Positions 49,295 through 58,216 of a DNA stretch of 64,000 bases are shown piece after piece. Each line of letters starts with the position of its first letter. Positions within the stretch are counted from its first letter, which is position 1. This DNA is from UBA1740 sp045587025 (GTDB taxonomy: Bacteria > Bacillota > Clostridia > Oscillospirales > CAG-272). The notes under the pieces were generated by a model. It ran no database searches and was not told the origin of the DNA. It worked only from the letters and a program-made list of their open reading frames with translations. The position numbers were made by a program, and so were the translations under genes. The stretch spans positions 27,064 through 91,063 of the forward strand of contig JAZNBK010000053.1 of NCBI GenBank assembly GCA_045587025.1, read 5' to 3'.

Positions 49295-49531
49295 ATGAAA
49301 TTAAACGATGCTATTGTCAAGCGGATAGAGGAAATTTGTAAGGAACGCAATAGTAACATATGCGATATTGCTTTGCGTGGTGGGATGTCGCCTTCAGCAA
49401 TTTATGATCTCCTCAAGGGCAGAACGAAATGCTCAAAGGTTATCACCATAAAGCGCTTTTGTGAAGGCGCAGAAATAACTTTATCCCAATTTTTTGATAA
49501 AGATTATTTTAACAATCCGGAAGAAGATTAG
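49295..49531 (+). CDS. XRE-type helix-turn-helix regulator
   Basis: 78 residues, a single small HTH domain: SNICDIALRGGMSPSAIYDLL (recognition region SPSAIYDLLKGR) and TIKRFCEGAEITLSQFF, the XRE/cro layout. TAGGTAGGG precedes the ATG. It is divergent to the SLOG-like gene, with three identical-core palindromes in the 160-base gap. It is therefore very probably an autoregulating repressor of both genes. Confidence 0.88.
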   Translation: MKLNDAIVKRIEEICKERNSNICDIALRGGMSPSAIYDLLKGRTKCSKVITIKRFCEGAEITLSQFFDKDYFNNPEED

Positions 49532-49591
49532 TATTTATTACAGAACATTGCTCGCTGAAAGAAATAACAGTATTTACTTTTCGAAAAATAA

Positions 49592-49631
49592 AAAGAGGCG
49601 CTTATGGAGCTTTTGCCATAAGTGCCTTTTT
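49592..49631. terminator. Terminator after the XRE gene
   Basis: AAAAGAGGCGCTTATGG and CCATAAGTGCCTTTTT, with an 8-base loop. Confidence 0.75.
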
Positions 49632-49663
49632 ACTTTTGTGATTCGCCTTTGACACAAACACAA

Positions 49664-49697
49664 AATACGGCATACCCCTTTCGAGATATGCCGTATT
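49664..49697. terminator. asnA terminator (usable from both sides)
   Basis: AATACGGCATA/TATGCCGTATT, an 11-bp perfect stem with a 12-base loop and A/T flanks. Confidence 0.8.
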
Positions 49698-49707
49698 CTT
49701 GTTTAAA

Positions 49708-50715
49708 TTACAAAAGCGTGATTCCTGCTGCTTTGCATTTATCAACGGTTTCTTTATCCCAAATGCTCGACTGTACCTCGCCTACGTGGGCGCAGCCAAT
49801 CATAAGCATACAAAGACGGGACTGACCTATACCGCCGCCCATAGTAAGCGGCAATTCTCCGTTTAAGAGCATTTTGTGGAAGGGCAGTTCTCTCCTGTCG
49901 TCACAGCCCTTTATCGCAAGCTGTCTGTCAAGCGCCGCCTCATCTACTCTTATACCCATTGAGGAAATCTCAATAGCGCAGTCGAGAACCTCGTTATAAA
50001 ACATAATATCGCAGTTCAAGCTCCAGTCGTCGTAGTCGGGCGCTCTTCCGTCGTGCGGCTTTCCCGATTTCAATGCGCCGCCTATCTGCATAATAACTGC
50101 GGTCTTATGCTCCTTCAAATATGCGTTTTCCCTCTCCTTTGCGGTGAGGTCGGGATACATATCCTCAAGCTCCTGCGTGGTTATCGCAGACATCTTGCGG
50201 CTAAGACGGGTATTTATAGTAGGAAATTCAGCGATAAGCATATCGCAGGTATCGCAGATAGCGTCTATAATGCTCTGAGTTGTTTGCTTAAGATAATCGA
50301 GCGTTCTCTGTTCTTTTGTGATTATCTTCTCCCAGTCCCATTGGTCAACGTATATCGAATGAAGGTTATCCAAATCTTCATCACGGCGAATTGCGTTCAT
50401 ATCGGTATAGAGCCCCTTGCCTGCGCGGAAGTCGTAGCGCTTTAAGGCAAGACGCTTCCATTTTGCGAGAGAGTGAACCACCTGACCGACAGAGCCAACC
50501 GCAGGAATGTCAAAGGAAACAGGTCTTTCATGTCCGTTAAGGTTATCATTCAAGCCGGAATTTTCCTCGACAAAAAGCGGCGCTGAAACTCTGCGAAGAT
50601 TAAGCGCTTCTGCAAGCTTTACTTGGAAATTCTTTTTGATAAATTCAATTGCCCTCTGCGTTTCATAAATTGGCAGAGGAGATTTATAATTTTTAGGAAT
50701 GATAATACGGTTCAT
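49708..50715 (-). CDS. asnA: Aspartate-ammonia ligase
   Basis: 335 residues; class II aaRS-like enzyme making asparagine from aspartate and ammonia. Marks: QRAIEFIKKNFQVKLAEALNL, RVSAPLFVE, FRAGKGLYTDMNAIRRDE, SIYVDQWDWEKI, GRAPDYDDW and LPLTMGGGIGQSRLCMLMI. AAGGAGGG precedes the ATG, and it is transcribed alone from its own promoter. Together with gdhA in this window it covers ammonium assimilation. Confidence 0.97.
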   Translation of the reverse strand: MNRIIIPKNYKSPLPIYETQRAIEFIKKNFQVKLAEALNLRRVSAPLFVEENSGLNDNLNGHERPVSFDIPAVGSVGQVVHSLAKWKRLALKRYDFRAGKGLYTDMNAIRRDEDLDNLHSIYVDQWDWEKIITKEQRTLDYLKQTTQSIIDAICDTCDMLIAEFPTINTRLSRKMSAITTQELEDMYPDLTAKERENAYLKEHKTAVIMQIGGALKSGKPHDGRAPDYDDWSLNCDIMFYNEVLDCAIEISSMGIRVDEAALDRQLAIKGCDDRRELPFHKMLLNGELPLTMGGGIGQSRLCMLMIGCAHVGEVQSSIWDKETVDKCKAAGITLL

Positions 50716-50741
50716 AATAACTCCCTCCTTAATAACACTTT

Positions 50742-50770
50742 ATTTTAACACATTATATCTCATTTATCAA
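50742..50770 (-). promoter_or_regulatory. asnA promoter
   Basis: Minus-strand TTGATA, 17 bases, TAAAAT with an extended TG. Confidence 0.7.
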
Positions 50771-51010
50771 GATATCTGACAAAAAAATGTTTTTTTCAGA
50801 ATTTTGTGTTGTAATAAAATAATATGTGATTTTATAGCAAAAATAGCCGTTTTTTTTCAATATGTTTCCCTAAACTGCTGTATTTTGATTTTCGACCATA
50901 GGTTGAAAATCACATTTGTCCTTAACTGTTTTCTTTCGCGGTGACAGAGAAAGCAATATTATTGCTCGCTCCGTAAGGATATATTTATACTGATATGAAA
51001 CACCCCAAAA
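50771..51010. other. Intergenic region with a strong hairpin
   Basis: About 240 bases without a gene. The only clear element is a 12-bp hairpin at 50886-50912 (TGATTTTCGACC, ATA loop, GGTTGAAAATCA, one G-T pair). No promoter or T tract is attached to it. Confidence 0.5.
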
Positions 51011-51511
51011 TCATTTGTATTTTTCGGACACGATTATCCCGTCCTCAACCAAAGCTTCCTTAACTGTGCCGTAGCAGCTTTCATTAAAGGGACACTCTTT
51101 TGCATAATCGTTTTTTGGGTAACACTGTTTCCTGAAATCCTTAGCGAGCACGAGCGAGCCGCTAAAGCTTGACCTTTGACCTATCTCATAAATATACATA
51201 CGAGGGTTATCACAGCCGTATTTGCCGCTTTTCTTACAGTTAACGATTTGACTGCCGTATATTTTTGGAAACGGCTTAAGCCCTTTTCGAAACTCCCCCA
51301 AAACGTAAGATAAATATAAGGTATTATCCTTTAACTCATATCCGATTTCGTAAGAATAATATTGAGTTCTTCTCGGCTTTAATCCAAGAGAATAAATGTC
51401 TACGTATAACGACGGAGCGGCAGACAAGATTACGAAATCATTGTCCGTTTGATAACCTATCGCATATTTAACGCCATATTTATCGACAAAATGGTTTTGA
51501 GATGATTCCAT
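51011..51511 (-). CDS. Hypothetical cytoplasmic protein
   Basis: 166 residues; no family recognised. A beta-rich first half (VKYAIGYQTDNDFVILS, YYSYEIGYELKDNTLYLSYV) is followed by a part with four cysteines (CKKSGKYGCD, CYPKNDYAKECPFNESCYG) that could bind metal. No membrane helix or signal peptide. AAGGAGG before the ATG shows that it is translated. Isolated, downstream of a hairpin-rich gap. Confidence 0.68.
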   Translation of the reverse strand: MESSQNHFVDKYGVKYAIGYQTDNDFVILSAAPSLYVDIYSLGLKPRRTQYYSYEIGYELKDNTLYLSYVLGEFRKGLKPFPKIYGSQIVNCKKSGKYGCDNPRMYIYEIGQRSSFSGSLVLAKDFRKQCYPKNDYAKECPFNESCYGTVKEALVEDGIIVSEKYK

Positions 51512-51751
51512 TGCGTCCTCCTTTGTTATGTATTATGCGTAGCTTGTCCCAAGGTGAAATTGGGGTGGTTAGCTGAAGTAAACATATATTCCGTTAAAGG
51601 ATATATGTTGCTCTCGCGCCGAGGGCGTTACACGGTGCGTTGAAAGCGTGTTCCATTCTCGCAGGTATGCGAGAATGCCGCCCGACTCGCGATGCTGCGT
51701 CTTTGTGTGCAAGCCCCCATGCCGCCGCTTGCGGTCGTGTTTACGTTTGTC
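51512..51751. repeat. Hairpin-rich GC-richer spacer beside rlmD
   Basis: Contains AACATATATTCC/GGATATATGTT (51581-51609), a perfect CATTCTCGCA-GGTA-TGCGAGAATG (51654-51677), CCGC/GCGG pairs, and runs into a 28-base palindrome. No convincing gene. Composition differs from both flanks. Confidence 0.5.
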
Positions 51752-51772
51752 TTACTCGCGAGTAAGACAAAC
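51745..51772. repeat. 28-base perfect palindrome at the rlmD end
   Basis: GTTTGTCTTACTCG followed at once by its exact complement, no loop, overlapping the last codons and stop of rlmD. Could act as a terminator element or a protein-binding site. Confidence 0.8.
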
Positions 51773-53125
51773 CACGCTTTCGACGTGCCCCGTGCGAGGA
51801 AACATATCAAACGGGTAAACCTCGCCCATTTGATACCCGTTTTTCAGCAGGTATGCGGCATCCCTCGCTAACGTATCCGCATTGCATGAAATGTAAACAA
51901 TTTTTTCGCAGTTGATATTTGCTATATACTCTAAAAGCTGCTGCGAGCAGCCCTTTCTCGGCGGGTCAAGGATTATAACGTCGGGGGATATTTTTCTTTT
52001 TGCGCTTTTCTCTGCTTCCTGTATTATATTTTGCGCCGTCGTCGCATCCGCGCAAAAGAAGCTCGCATTTTTTATACCGTTTATTTTTGCGTTCTCTTTC
52101 GCACATTCTACCGCCTCCGGAACTACCTCTATACCTATGAGCTCAGAAACGTGCTTCGCCATAGAAAGACCAATGCTTCCTATCCCGCAATATAGGTCTA
52201 ACAAGCATTCATTTCCCTTCAGGTCCGCAAGCTCTCTTGCCTTCGTATATATTTTCTCTGCTACCTCTCTGTTTACCTGATAAAACGACGCAGGCGAAAT
52301 TTTCAATTCAACTCCGCATAGAACGTCGGTAATCGAGCCATTGCCATATAAATTAACGTATTCGTCCGTGCAAACCACGTTTGTATCAAGTTGGTTTATA
52401 TTAAGCATAATAGAAAAAACGGAAGGAAATCTTTCTCTTATTTCCTCTATAAGCAATTCGGACCTCGGAAGCGTCTTTGCGTTTATTACTAAAACGAGAG
52501 AACATTCTTTTTCGTCCTTTGAGCTTCTCAGATATATGTGTCTTAAAATTCCTTCTCCCGTTTTTTCGTCGTATACCGAAATTTTATGCCTGTAAAAAAA
52601 CTCCGAAAGGAAGGATAATATCTCGGAAAAGAGCTTCGGCTGAAGGGGGCATCCCCTCGCCTCTACTACTCTATGACTTTTTGGCGCATAGAAGCCGATT
52701 ATATATTCTCCGTTTTTAGTCATCGACACAGGGTACTGCGCCTTGTTTCTATAGTGCTTAATTTTTTTGGTAGAAAAAACATCAGCTACTCTTGCGTCCT
52801 TTATTCCGCTTTTGCGAAATGCCATCCTGACACGCTCTCGTTTCAACTCAAGCTCGTGCTTATACTCAATATCCGCATAGGCGCAACCACCGCACCCAAT
52901 AGCGTCGCAGAATTTTTCCTTACATCTGAAGGGCGACGGCTCCAAAATTTTTTCAACTCTGGCTACCGCGTAATTTTTCTTTACGAGAATAATCTTGGCG
53001 AGCACGGTATCACCCTCAACCGCGCCCGAAACGAAAACTACGGCGCCCTCAATTCTACCCACGCCGTAGCCCAGATTGTTCAAATCCTCTATTTTAATTT
53101 CGTATTCCTTGTTTTTTAATATCAT
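51752..53125 (-). CDS. rlmD: 23S rRNA (uracil-1939-C5)-methyltransferase, RlmD/RumA type
   Basis: 457 residues. An N-terminal TRAM domain (YEIKIEDLNNLGYGVGRIEG) is followed by a four-Cys iron-sulfur site (CKEKFCDAIGCGGC). The RNA m5U methyltransferase domain shows LLDLYCGIGSIGLSMA, PPRKGC and the catalytic Cys in VYISCNADTLARD. The label RlmD versus RlmCD (dual U747/U1939) cannot be settled. The ATG at 53125 has GGGAG before it. Its last codons lie in the 28-base palindrome. Confidence 0.9.
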   Translation of the reverse strand: MILKNKEYEIKIEDLNNLGYGVGRIEGAVVFVSGAVEGDTVLAKIILVKKNYAVARVEKILEPSPFRCKEKFCDAIGCGGCAYADIEYKHELELKRERVRMAFRKSGIKDARVADVFSTKKIKHYRNKAQYPVSMTKNGEYIIGFYAPKSHRVVEARGCPLQPKLFSEILSFLSEFFYRHKISVYDEKTGEGILRHIYLRSSKDEKECSLVLVINAKTLPRSELLIEEIRERFPSVFSIMLNINQLDTNVVCTDEYVNLYGNGSITDVLCGVELKISPASFYQVNREVAEKIYTKARELADLKGNECLLDLYCGIGSIGLSMAKHVSELIGIEVVPEAVECAKENAKINGIKNASFFCADATTAQNIIQEAEKSAKRKISPDVIILDPPRKGCSQQLLEYIANINCEKIVYISCNADTLARDAAYLLKNGYQMGEVYPFDMFPRTGHVESVVCLTRE

Positions 53126-53204
53126 ACCCTGCTCCCCGTGCATACTTAACGTCTTATTCTAACATTTTATATGTTTTCTGTCAAGCAAAAATGAAAACAA
53201 TTAT

Positions 53205-55079
53205 TTACTGCCCGAGGTATATAATAAGTACGCTTATATCGGCAGGATTTACGCCGCTTATGCGTGACGCCTGCCCTATGTTCACAGGTCTGATTTTTTG
53301 CAGCTTCTGCATTGCTTCAATTCGAAGCCCCTTTATTTGCGAATAATCTATATCGGGCGGCAGTAATTTGTTCTCGAGCTTCTCCTGTTTTGCAACCTCG
53401 GAAAGCTCTCTTTTTATATATCCGTCGTATTTTACGTTTATCTGCGCTGTAAGGCGAACGCTTTCAGGCAAGGTCGGGCGCTCCCTGTCAAGCGGCGCTA
53501 AATTGTCATAATTAAGCTCAGGGCGGCGAAGCAGCTCCGAGAGCTTTATACCCGTTACTATATTGGTAGAGCCGAGAGACGTGAGATAGTCGTTATTTTC
53601 CTTCGAGGGATTTACTATCACCTTGTTTAACCTCTTGACCTCGTCGTCTATCATTCTTTTTCTTTCACAAAAGGCGTCATACCTTTTTTTGCTCAAAAGT
53701 CCCACCTTATATCCGATTTCGCTAAGACGCAAATCAGCATTATCCTGTCGCAGAAGAAGACGGTATTCCGAGCGGGAGGTCATAATTCGATACGGCTCGT
53801 TCGTACCCTTGGTTACGAGGTCGTCGATAAGCGTTCCGATATACGAGGAGCTTCTGGTCAGCACTATGCTCTCTCGCCCTTGCTCTGCAAGCGAGGCGTT
53901 AATTCCCGCTATCAAGCCCTGCGCCGCCGCTTCTTCATAGGCGGACGTACCGTAATACTGTCCTGCGCCGTAAAGTCCCTTTATATCCTTAAATTCAAGC
54001 GTAGGCAGAAGCTGCGTGGGATCTATGCAATCATATTCTATCGCATACGCATATCGCATAATCTCCGCCCTCTCGAAGCCATCGAGAGAATGTATTAGCT
54101 TATATTGAACGTCGGTCGGCAAAGAGGTGCTAAATCCCTGTATATACATCTCCTCGGTATTTGCGCCCGTCGGTTCAACGAAGAGCTGATGCCTTTCCTT
54201 GTCTGAAAAACGGACTATTTTATCCTCTATCGAGGGGCAATAGCGAGGCCCTGTGCCGTGAATTTTTCCCGAATACATTGCGCTTCGGTGCAGATTTTCT
54301 TTTATTATTTCGTGAGTTTTTCCGTTCGTATATACGATATGACAGGGGAGCTGCTCGATTTCATTCAGCGCCGTCCGGTCGCTATCAACGGAATAGGGGA
54401 TTATATGCTCCTCGCCGTCCTGCCTTTCGAGCTTGGAAAAATCTATGCTTCCCCGTTTTACTCTCGCAGGCGTACCCGTCTTAAATCGCATAAGGGTAAC
54501 ACCCTCGCGGATAAGCGCAGAGGAGAGGTCGTTTGCGGGCAACATTCCGTCAGGGCCGCTCTCGTAGGAGATATCTCCGACGAAAATCTTTCCCTTTAAA
54601 TAGGTGCCCGCGCAAATGATAACACGGTTCACCTGCCAATGCTCGCCCAGCTTTGTAACTATGCCGCAAACGTGCTTTTTGCCGTTTCTTTCCTCGGTTT
54701 TTATATCTGTAATTTCGGCTTGGATAAGACGCAGGTTTTTCTCTTGCTCCAAGGTATGCTTCATAATGCTTCTGTACTCGCTTCTGTCCGCTTGCACACG
54801 CTTGGAATGTACCGCCGCCCCCTTGCCTAAATTGAGGGTTCTCGACTGTAACGTTACCTTGTCTGCGGCAACGCCCATTTCGCCTCCTAAAGCGTCAATT
54901 TCATATACCAAATGACCTTTTCCCGTTCCCCCAATAGAAGGGTTGCAGGGCAAATTGCCGACTGCGTCAAGGTTAATTGTGAAAATAACGGTGTCAAGTC
55001 CCATTCTTGCGCAAGCAAGCGCCGCTTCAATTCCTGCGTGTCCTGCGCCAACTATCGCAACGTCTGCTTTGTATTCCAT
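53205..55079 (-). CDS. mnmG: tRNA uridine modification enzyme MnmG (GidA)
   Basis: 624 residues, full length. FAD-binding GAGHAGIEAALACARMG, NPSIGGTGKGHLVYEIDALGG, then CAGTYLKGKIFVGD, ALIREGVTLMRFKTGTPARV and the C-terminal GASSO-like helical end. It works with MnmE (40975-42354) on tRNA wobble uridine. The gene is separated from mnmE by about 11 kb and inverted relative to it. Confidence 0.96.
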   Translation of the reverse strand: MEYKADVAIVGAGHAGIEAALACARMGLDTVIFTINLDAVGNLPCNPSIGGTGKGHLVYEIDALGGEMGVAADKVTLQSRTLNLGKGAAVHSKRVQADRSEYRSIMKHTLEQEKNLRLIQAEITDIKTEERNGKKHVCGIVTKLGEHWQVNRVIICAGTYLKGKIFVGDISYESGPDGMLPANDLSSALIREGVTLMRFKTGTPARVKRGSIDFSKLERQDGEEHIIPYSVDSDRTALNEIEQLPCHIVYTNGKTHEIIKENLHRSAMYSGKIHGTGPRYCPSIEDKIVRFSDKERHQLFVEPTGANTEEMYIQGFSTSLPTDVQYKLIHSLDGFERAEIMRYAYAIEYDCIDPTQLLPTLEFKDIKGLYGAGQYYGTSAYEEAAAQGLIAGINASLAEQGRESIVLTRSSSYIGTLIDDLVTKGTNEPYRIMTSRSEYRLLLRQDNADLRLSEIGYKVGLLSKKRYDAFCERKRMIDDEVKRLNKVIVNPSKENNDYLTSLGSTNIVTGIKLSELLRRPELNYDNLAPLDRERPTLPESVRLTAQINVKYDGYIKRELSEVAKQEKLENKLLPPDIDYSQIKGLRIEAMQKLQKIRPVNIGQASRISGVNPADISVLIIYLGQ

Positions 55080-55158
55080 AGATACTCCACTTATTTATAA
55101 GAGATTTTTTGCATTTTAGATAAACATTCGATATTGTAAATATTTATTTACAAGTCGC

Positions 55159-56595
55159 TCATCTGAACGTGTTCCGTCCTACGATTTCAACTCTAAGCGT
55201 ATTTGTGCTTCCGGGGGTGTCAAGCGGAAATCCCGCCGCAATTACAACGCAATCACCGTCTTTTACGACGTCGAGCTGCTTCGCGCAATCTATAGCGTGC
55301 ATAAACAGCTCCTCTGACGAGCTTTGATACCTTGCTAATACAGGGAAAATTCCCCAGGAAAGCGCAAGCTGATGATAGGTTTTTTCAACGGGGGTCGCCG
55401 CCACGAGCGCTTCATAAGGGCGGAACTTGGACATTCTTCTTGCCGTTTGTCCATATTTCGAGACGGCTATAATCGCCTTCGCCTTAAGGTCGCGCGCGGT
55501 AGTACAAGCGGCGTCACAAAGGGCGTTCGTAGTATCGCTGTAATCTATTTCGTAATTAATATCCTTATAAACGTTCATTTCAAAGGCGTCTTTTTCTGCC
55601 TGCTCGGCAATTTTCGCCATAGTTTCTACCGCCAACGTAGGATATTTTCCCATAGCGGTCTCCCCTGAAAGCATTATAGCCGACGTGCCGTCAAAGACCG
55701 CATTCGCAACGTCTGTGATTTCTGCTCTCGTGGGCTGCGGATGATTAATCATAGATTCGAGCATCTGTGTTGCCGTTATAACCATTTTTCCCGACTGATA
55801 GCACCTCTTAATGAAGCGCTTCTGGAGTCCCGGGAGCTTCTCATATTCAATTTCCACTCCCATGTCGCCTCTTGCGACCATAATGCCGTCGACTTCTTCC
55901 AATATCTCATCGAAGTTGTTTATTCCTTCGGCGTTTTCTATCTTTGCAATAATACGTATGCTGTGTCCGCCGTTGAAGTCAATAAATTTTCGGAGCGCTA
56001 TCATATCTTCCCTGCAACGCACGAACGAGGCGGCTATAAAATCAACGTCGTTTTCAATTCCGAAAAGCAAGTCCGCCTTGTCTTTTTCGTTAAGATAGGG
56101 CATATTCACTTTAATTCCCGGGAGATTTATGCCCTTCTTTTCACCGAGCTCTCCCCCCTGCAATACACCGCATATAATGTCAGTGCCCTTTATTTCCCTC
56201 ACGGAAAGCACAATTTTACCGTCGTCAATTAAAACAGTGTCGTCCTTTTTGAGCTGCGCGGGAAGCTCGGCGTAGGTAATCGAAACTATTCTATCGTCAC
56301 CTTCTACCTCTCTCGTCGTGAGCGTAAATTCCTGACCGTTTTTGAGAGTAACTGTACCCGACTTTAACGTTTTCGTGCGGATTTCAGGGCCTTTGGTATC
56401 AAGCATTATAGCAAGAGGACAAGCGAGCTCCTTTCTTGCCTTTTTAAGCATATCTATATTTTTTTTGTGTATCTCATAGGTCCCGTGAGAAAAATTCAAT
56501 CTCGCTACGTTCATTCCTGCCCTGATCAAATTGATTATCGCTTCCTCGCTTTGCGTAGCCGGTCCTATGGTGCAAACTATTTTTGTCTTTCGCAT
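55159..56595 (-). CDS. pyk: Pyruvate kinase
   Basis: 478 residues, last step of glycolysis. Signature KTKIVCTIGPATQS, NVARLNFSHG, MLDTKGPEIRT, RGDMGVEIEYEKLP, IITATQMLESMI (as MVITATQMLESM) and TSAIMLSGETAMGKYP; the C-terminal allosteric domain ends NTLRVEIVGR. It lacks the extra PEP-utiliser domain seen in some Firmicutes. GGGAGAAG precedes the ATG. Confidence 0.97.
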   Translation of the reverse strand: MRKTKIVCTIGPATQSEEAIINLIRAGMNVARLNFSHGTYEIHKKNIDMLKKARKELACPLAIMLDTKGPEIRTKTLKSGTVTLKNGQEFTLTTREVEGDDRIVSITYAELPAQLKKDDTVLIDDGKIVLSVREIKGTDIICGVLQGGELGEKKGINLPGIKVNMPYLNEKDKADLLFGIENDVDFIAASFVRCREDMIALRKFIDFNGGHSIRIIAKIENAEGINNFDEILEEVDGIMVARGDMGVEIEYEKLPGLQKRFIKRCYQSGKMVITATQMLESMINHPQPTRAEITDVANAVFDGTSAIMLSGETAMGKYPTLAVETMAKIAEQAEKDAFEMNVYKDINYEIDYSDTTNALCDAACTTARDLKAKAIIAVSKYGQTARRMSKFRPYEALVAATPVEKTYHQLALSWGIFPVLARYQSSSEELFMHAIDCAKQLDVVKDGDCVVIAAGFPLDTPGSTNTLRVEIVGRNTFR

Positions 56596-56628
56596 TATCT
56601 TCTCCCATTGATGTTTTTAAAAAATTTT

Positions 56629-56661
56629 CGCTCTTGAAAGCTTGAATTCTTTACAAGAGCG
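56629..56661 (-). terminator. Terminator of the membrane protein gene before pyk
   Basis: CGCTCTTG (56629-56636) and CAAGAGCG (56654-56661); on the minus strand a T tract follows. Confidence 0.65.
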
Positions 56662-56671
56662 AGATTTTAAC

Positions 56672-57025
56672 TTATCTGTCCTTGAATTCGTCCTCAGAAA
56701 CGCTGTCCTCTCTGGGAATTTCAATTTCATTCTCCTCATACATTTCGTCATCGTCCTTGCCGTGACGAAGGTCGCTTTCGAGAATGGACTCGTCGAATTC
56801 GTCAAGCGGGTCGTCGAGATAGTCAGAAAATCTCATATCCTCATCCCACTCCTGCTTTTCTTGATAAAGAAGATACGTGCCGGCTGCAAATTCCATAGTA
56901 GCTACCGCCAAAAAAGCCGCCGAGATGCTCTTCTTTTTCGCGCATAAAATTATAAACATCACAAGGCAGGTAAACGCCTGAACAAGCAATGCGACGCCAA
57001 TAAAAAATCTTGATTTCTTCAACAT
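56672..57025 (-). CDS. Two-helix membrane protein with acidic tail
   Basis: 117 residues. Two helices (FIGVALLVQAFTCLVMFIIL, AAFLAVATMEFAAGTYLLY), then an acidic tail of about 60 residues (DDPLDEFDESILESD, DDDEMYEENEIEIP). No family known. AAAGGAG precedes the ATG. It lies 21 bases behind prfB and is probably cotranscribed with it. Confidence 0.75.
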   Translation of the reverse strand: MLKKSRFFIGVALLVQAFTCLVMFIILCAKKKSISAAFLAVATMEFAAGTYLLYQEKQEWDEDMRFSDYLDDPLDEFDESILESDLRHGKDDDEMYEENEIEIPREDSVSEDEFKDR

Positions 57026-57046
57026 AGTTTTCTCTCCTTTTATATA

Positions 57047-58156
57047 TTATTTGCCTGTATTGCTCTTCAAATACGCATTTATAAACCCGTCGATATCTCC
57101 GTCCATAACCGAACCGATATTTCCGTCCTCGTAGCCCGTGCGGGTATCCTTTACCAAGGTGTACGGCATAAATACGTAGCTTCTTATCTGCGCGCCCCAC
57201 TCGATATTGGTCTTATTCCCCTGAATATCCTCAATTCTGTCGAGCTTTTCTCTCTGCTTGATTTCCAAAAGCTTAGATTTTAACATTTTAAGCGCCGTCT
57301 CCTTATTTTGAAGCTGGCTTCTCTCCGTCTGACATCCGACGACTATTCCGGTAGGAATGTGTACTATTCTTATCGCGGAGTCGGTCTTGTTTACGTGCTG
57401 ACCTCCAGCTCCGCTTGAACGGTGAGCGGTTATCTCCAAATCCTCCTCGCGAAGCTCTATTGAATTATCGTCCTCAAACTCGGGCATAACCTCGACGGAA
57501 GCGAAAGAGGTATGTCTGCGTCCCGACGAGTCAAAAGGAGAAACGCGAACGAGGCGGTGAACGCCGTTTTCGCTCTTTAAATATCCGTAGGCGTTAAGTC
57601 CCGAAATAACGACCGTAGCGCTTTTCAGTCCCGCCTCCTCTCCGTCGAGCCAATCGACGAGCTTAACGTCGAAGCCATGTCTTTCGCCCCAACGCGTATA
57701 CATTCGGTAAAGCATAAGCGCCCAATCCTGCGCCTCGGTTCCGCCTGCTCCGGGGTGGAACGACAAAATTGCGTTATTCTTATCGTATTCTCCGTTAAGC
57801 AGGGTTTCCAATCTCTGCTTTTCAGCTTCTCTTTCGATAAATTCAAGCTCCGATTCAACCTCTGCGACCGAGCCCTCGTCGTTTTCCTCAATTGCCATTT
57901 CTGTAAGCGTCAATGCGTCCTCTAACTTGGACTTCAGCTCGTCAAACGCATCGCACTTATCCTTTAACTGCTTTATCTTCTGCAAGAGCTTACTGCTCTT
58001 CTCCTGATCGCTCCAGAAATTTTCTTCAAAAGTTATTTTTTCCAATTCGGCAATTTCTGCCTTCAACTCGTCAACACGAATTGCCGAGCCAAGCTCTTCT
58101 ATTTTTTCCTGCATCGAAATGAGCTTATATTTGGCGTCTTCAAGTGCAATAATCAA
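57047..58156 (-). CDS. prfB: Peptide chain release factor 2 without programmed frameshift
   Basis: 369 residues, in one uninterrupted frame. RF2 features: the stop-codon tripeptide SPF in RVSPFDSSGRRH, and GGQ in SGAGGQHVNK for peptidyl-tRNA hydrolysis. Many bacterial prfB genes need a +1 shift at an internal UGA near codon 25; here the equivalent region (SMQEKIEELGSAIRVDELKAEI, in overlapping parts) is continuous. The start is TTG, with GGAGG 8 bases before it, preferred over the TTG at 58171. Confidence 0.94.
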   Translation of the reverse strand: MIIALEDAKYKLISMQEKIEELGSAIRVDELKAEIAELEKITFEENFWSDQEKSSKLLQKIKQLKDKCDAFDELKSKLEDALTLTEMAIEENDEGSVAEVESELEFIEREAEKQRLETLLNGEYDKNNAILSFHPGAGGTEAQDWALMLYRMYTRWGERHGFDVKLVDWLDGEEAGLKSATVVISGLNAYGYLKSENGVHRLVRVSPFDSSGRRHTSFASVEVMPEFEDDNSIELREEDLEITAHRSSGAGGQHVNKTDSAIRIVHIPTGIVVGCQTERSQLQNKETALKMLKSKLLEIKQREKLDRIEDIQGNKTNIEWGAQIRSYVFMPYTLVKDTRTGYEDGNIGSVMDGDIDGFINAYLKSNTGK

Positions 58157-58216
58157 GTGGTAATCCTCCAAAATCTATTCTTAAGCTATTATGTCTTTTC
58201 CGCCCTTAATTTTCCG

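Noticed and set aside
58157..58171. prfB start at 58171
   Set aside because: Also a TTG in frame, but the GGAGG site overlaps it and is correctly spaced for the TTG at 58156.
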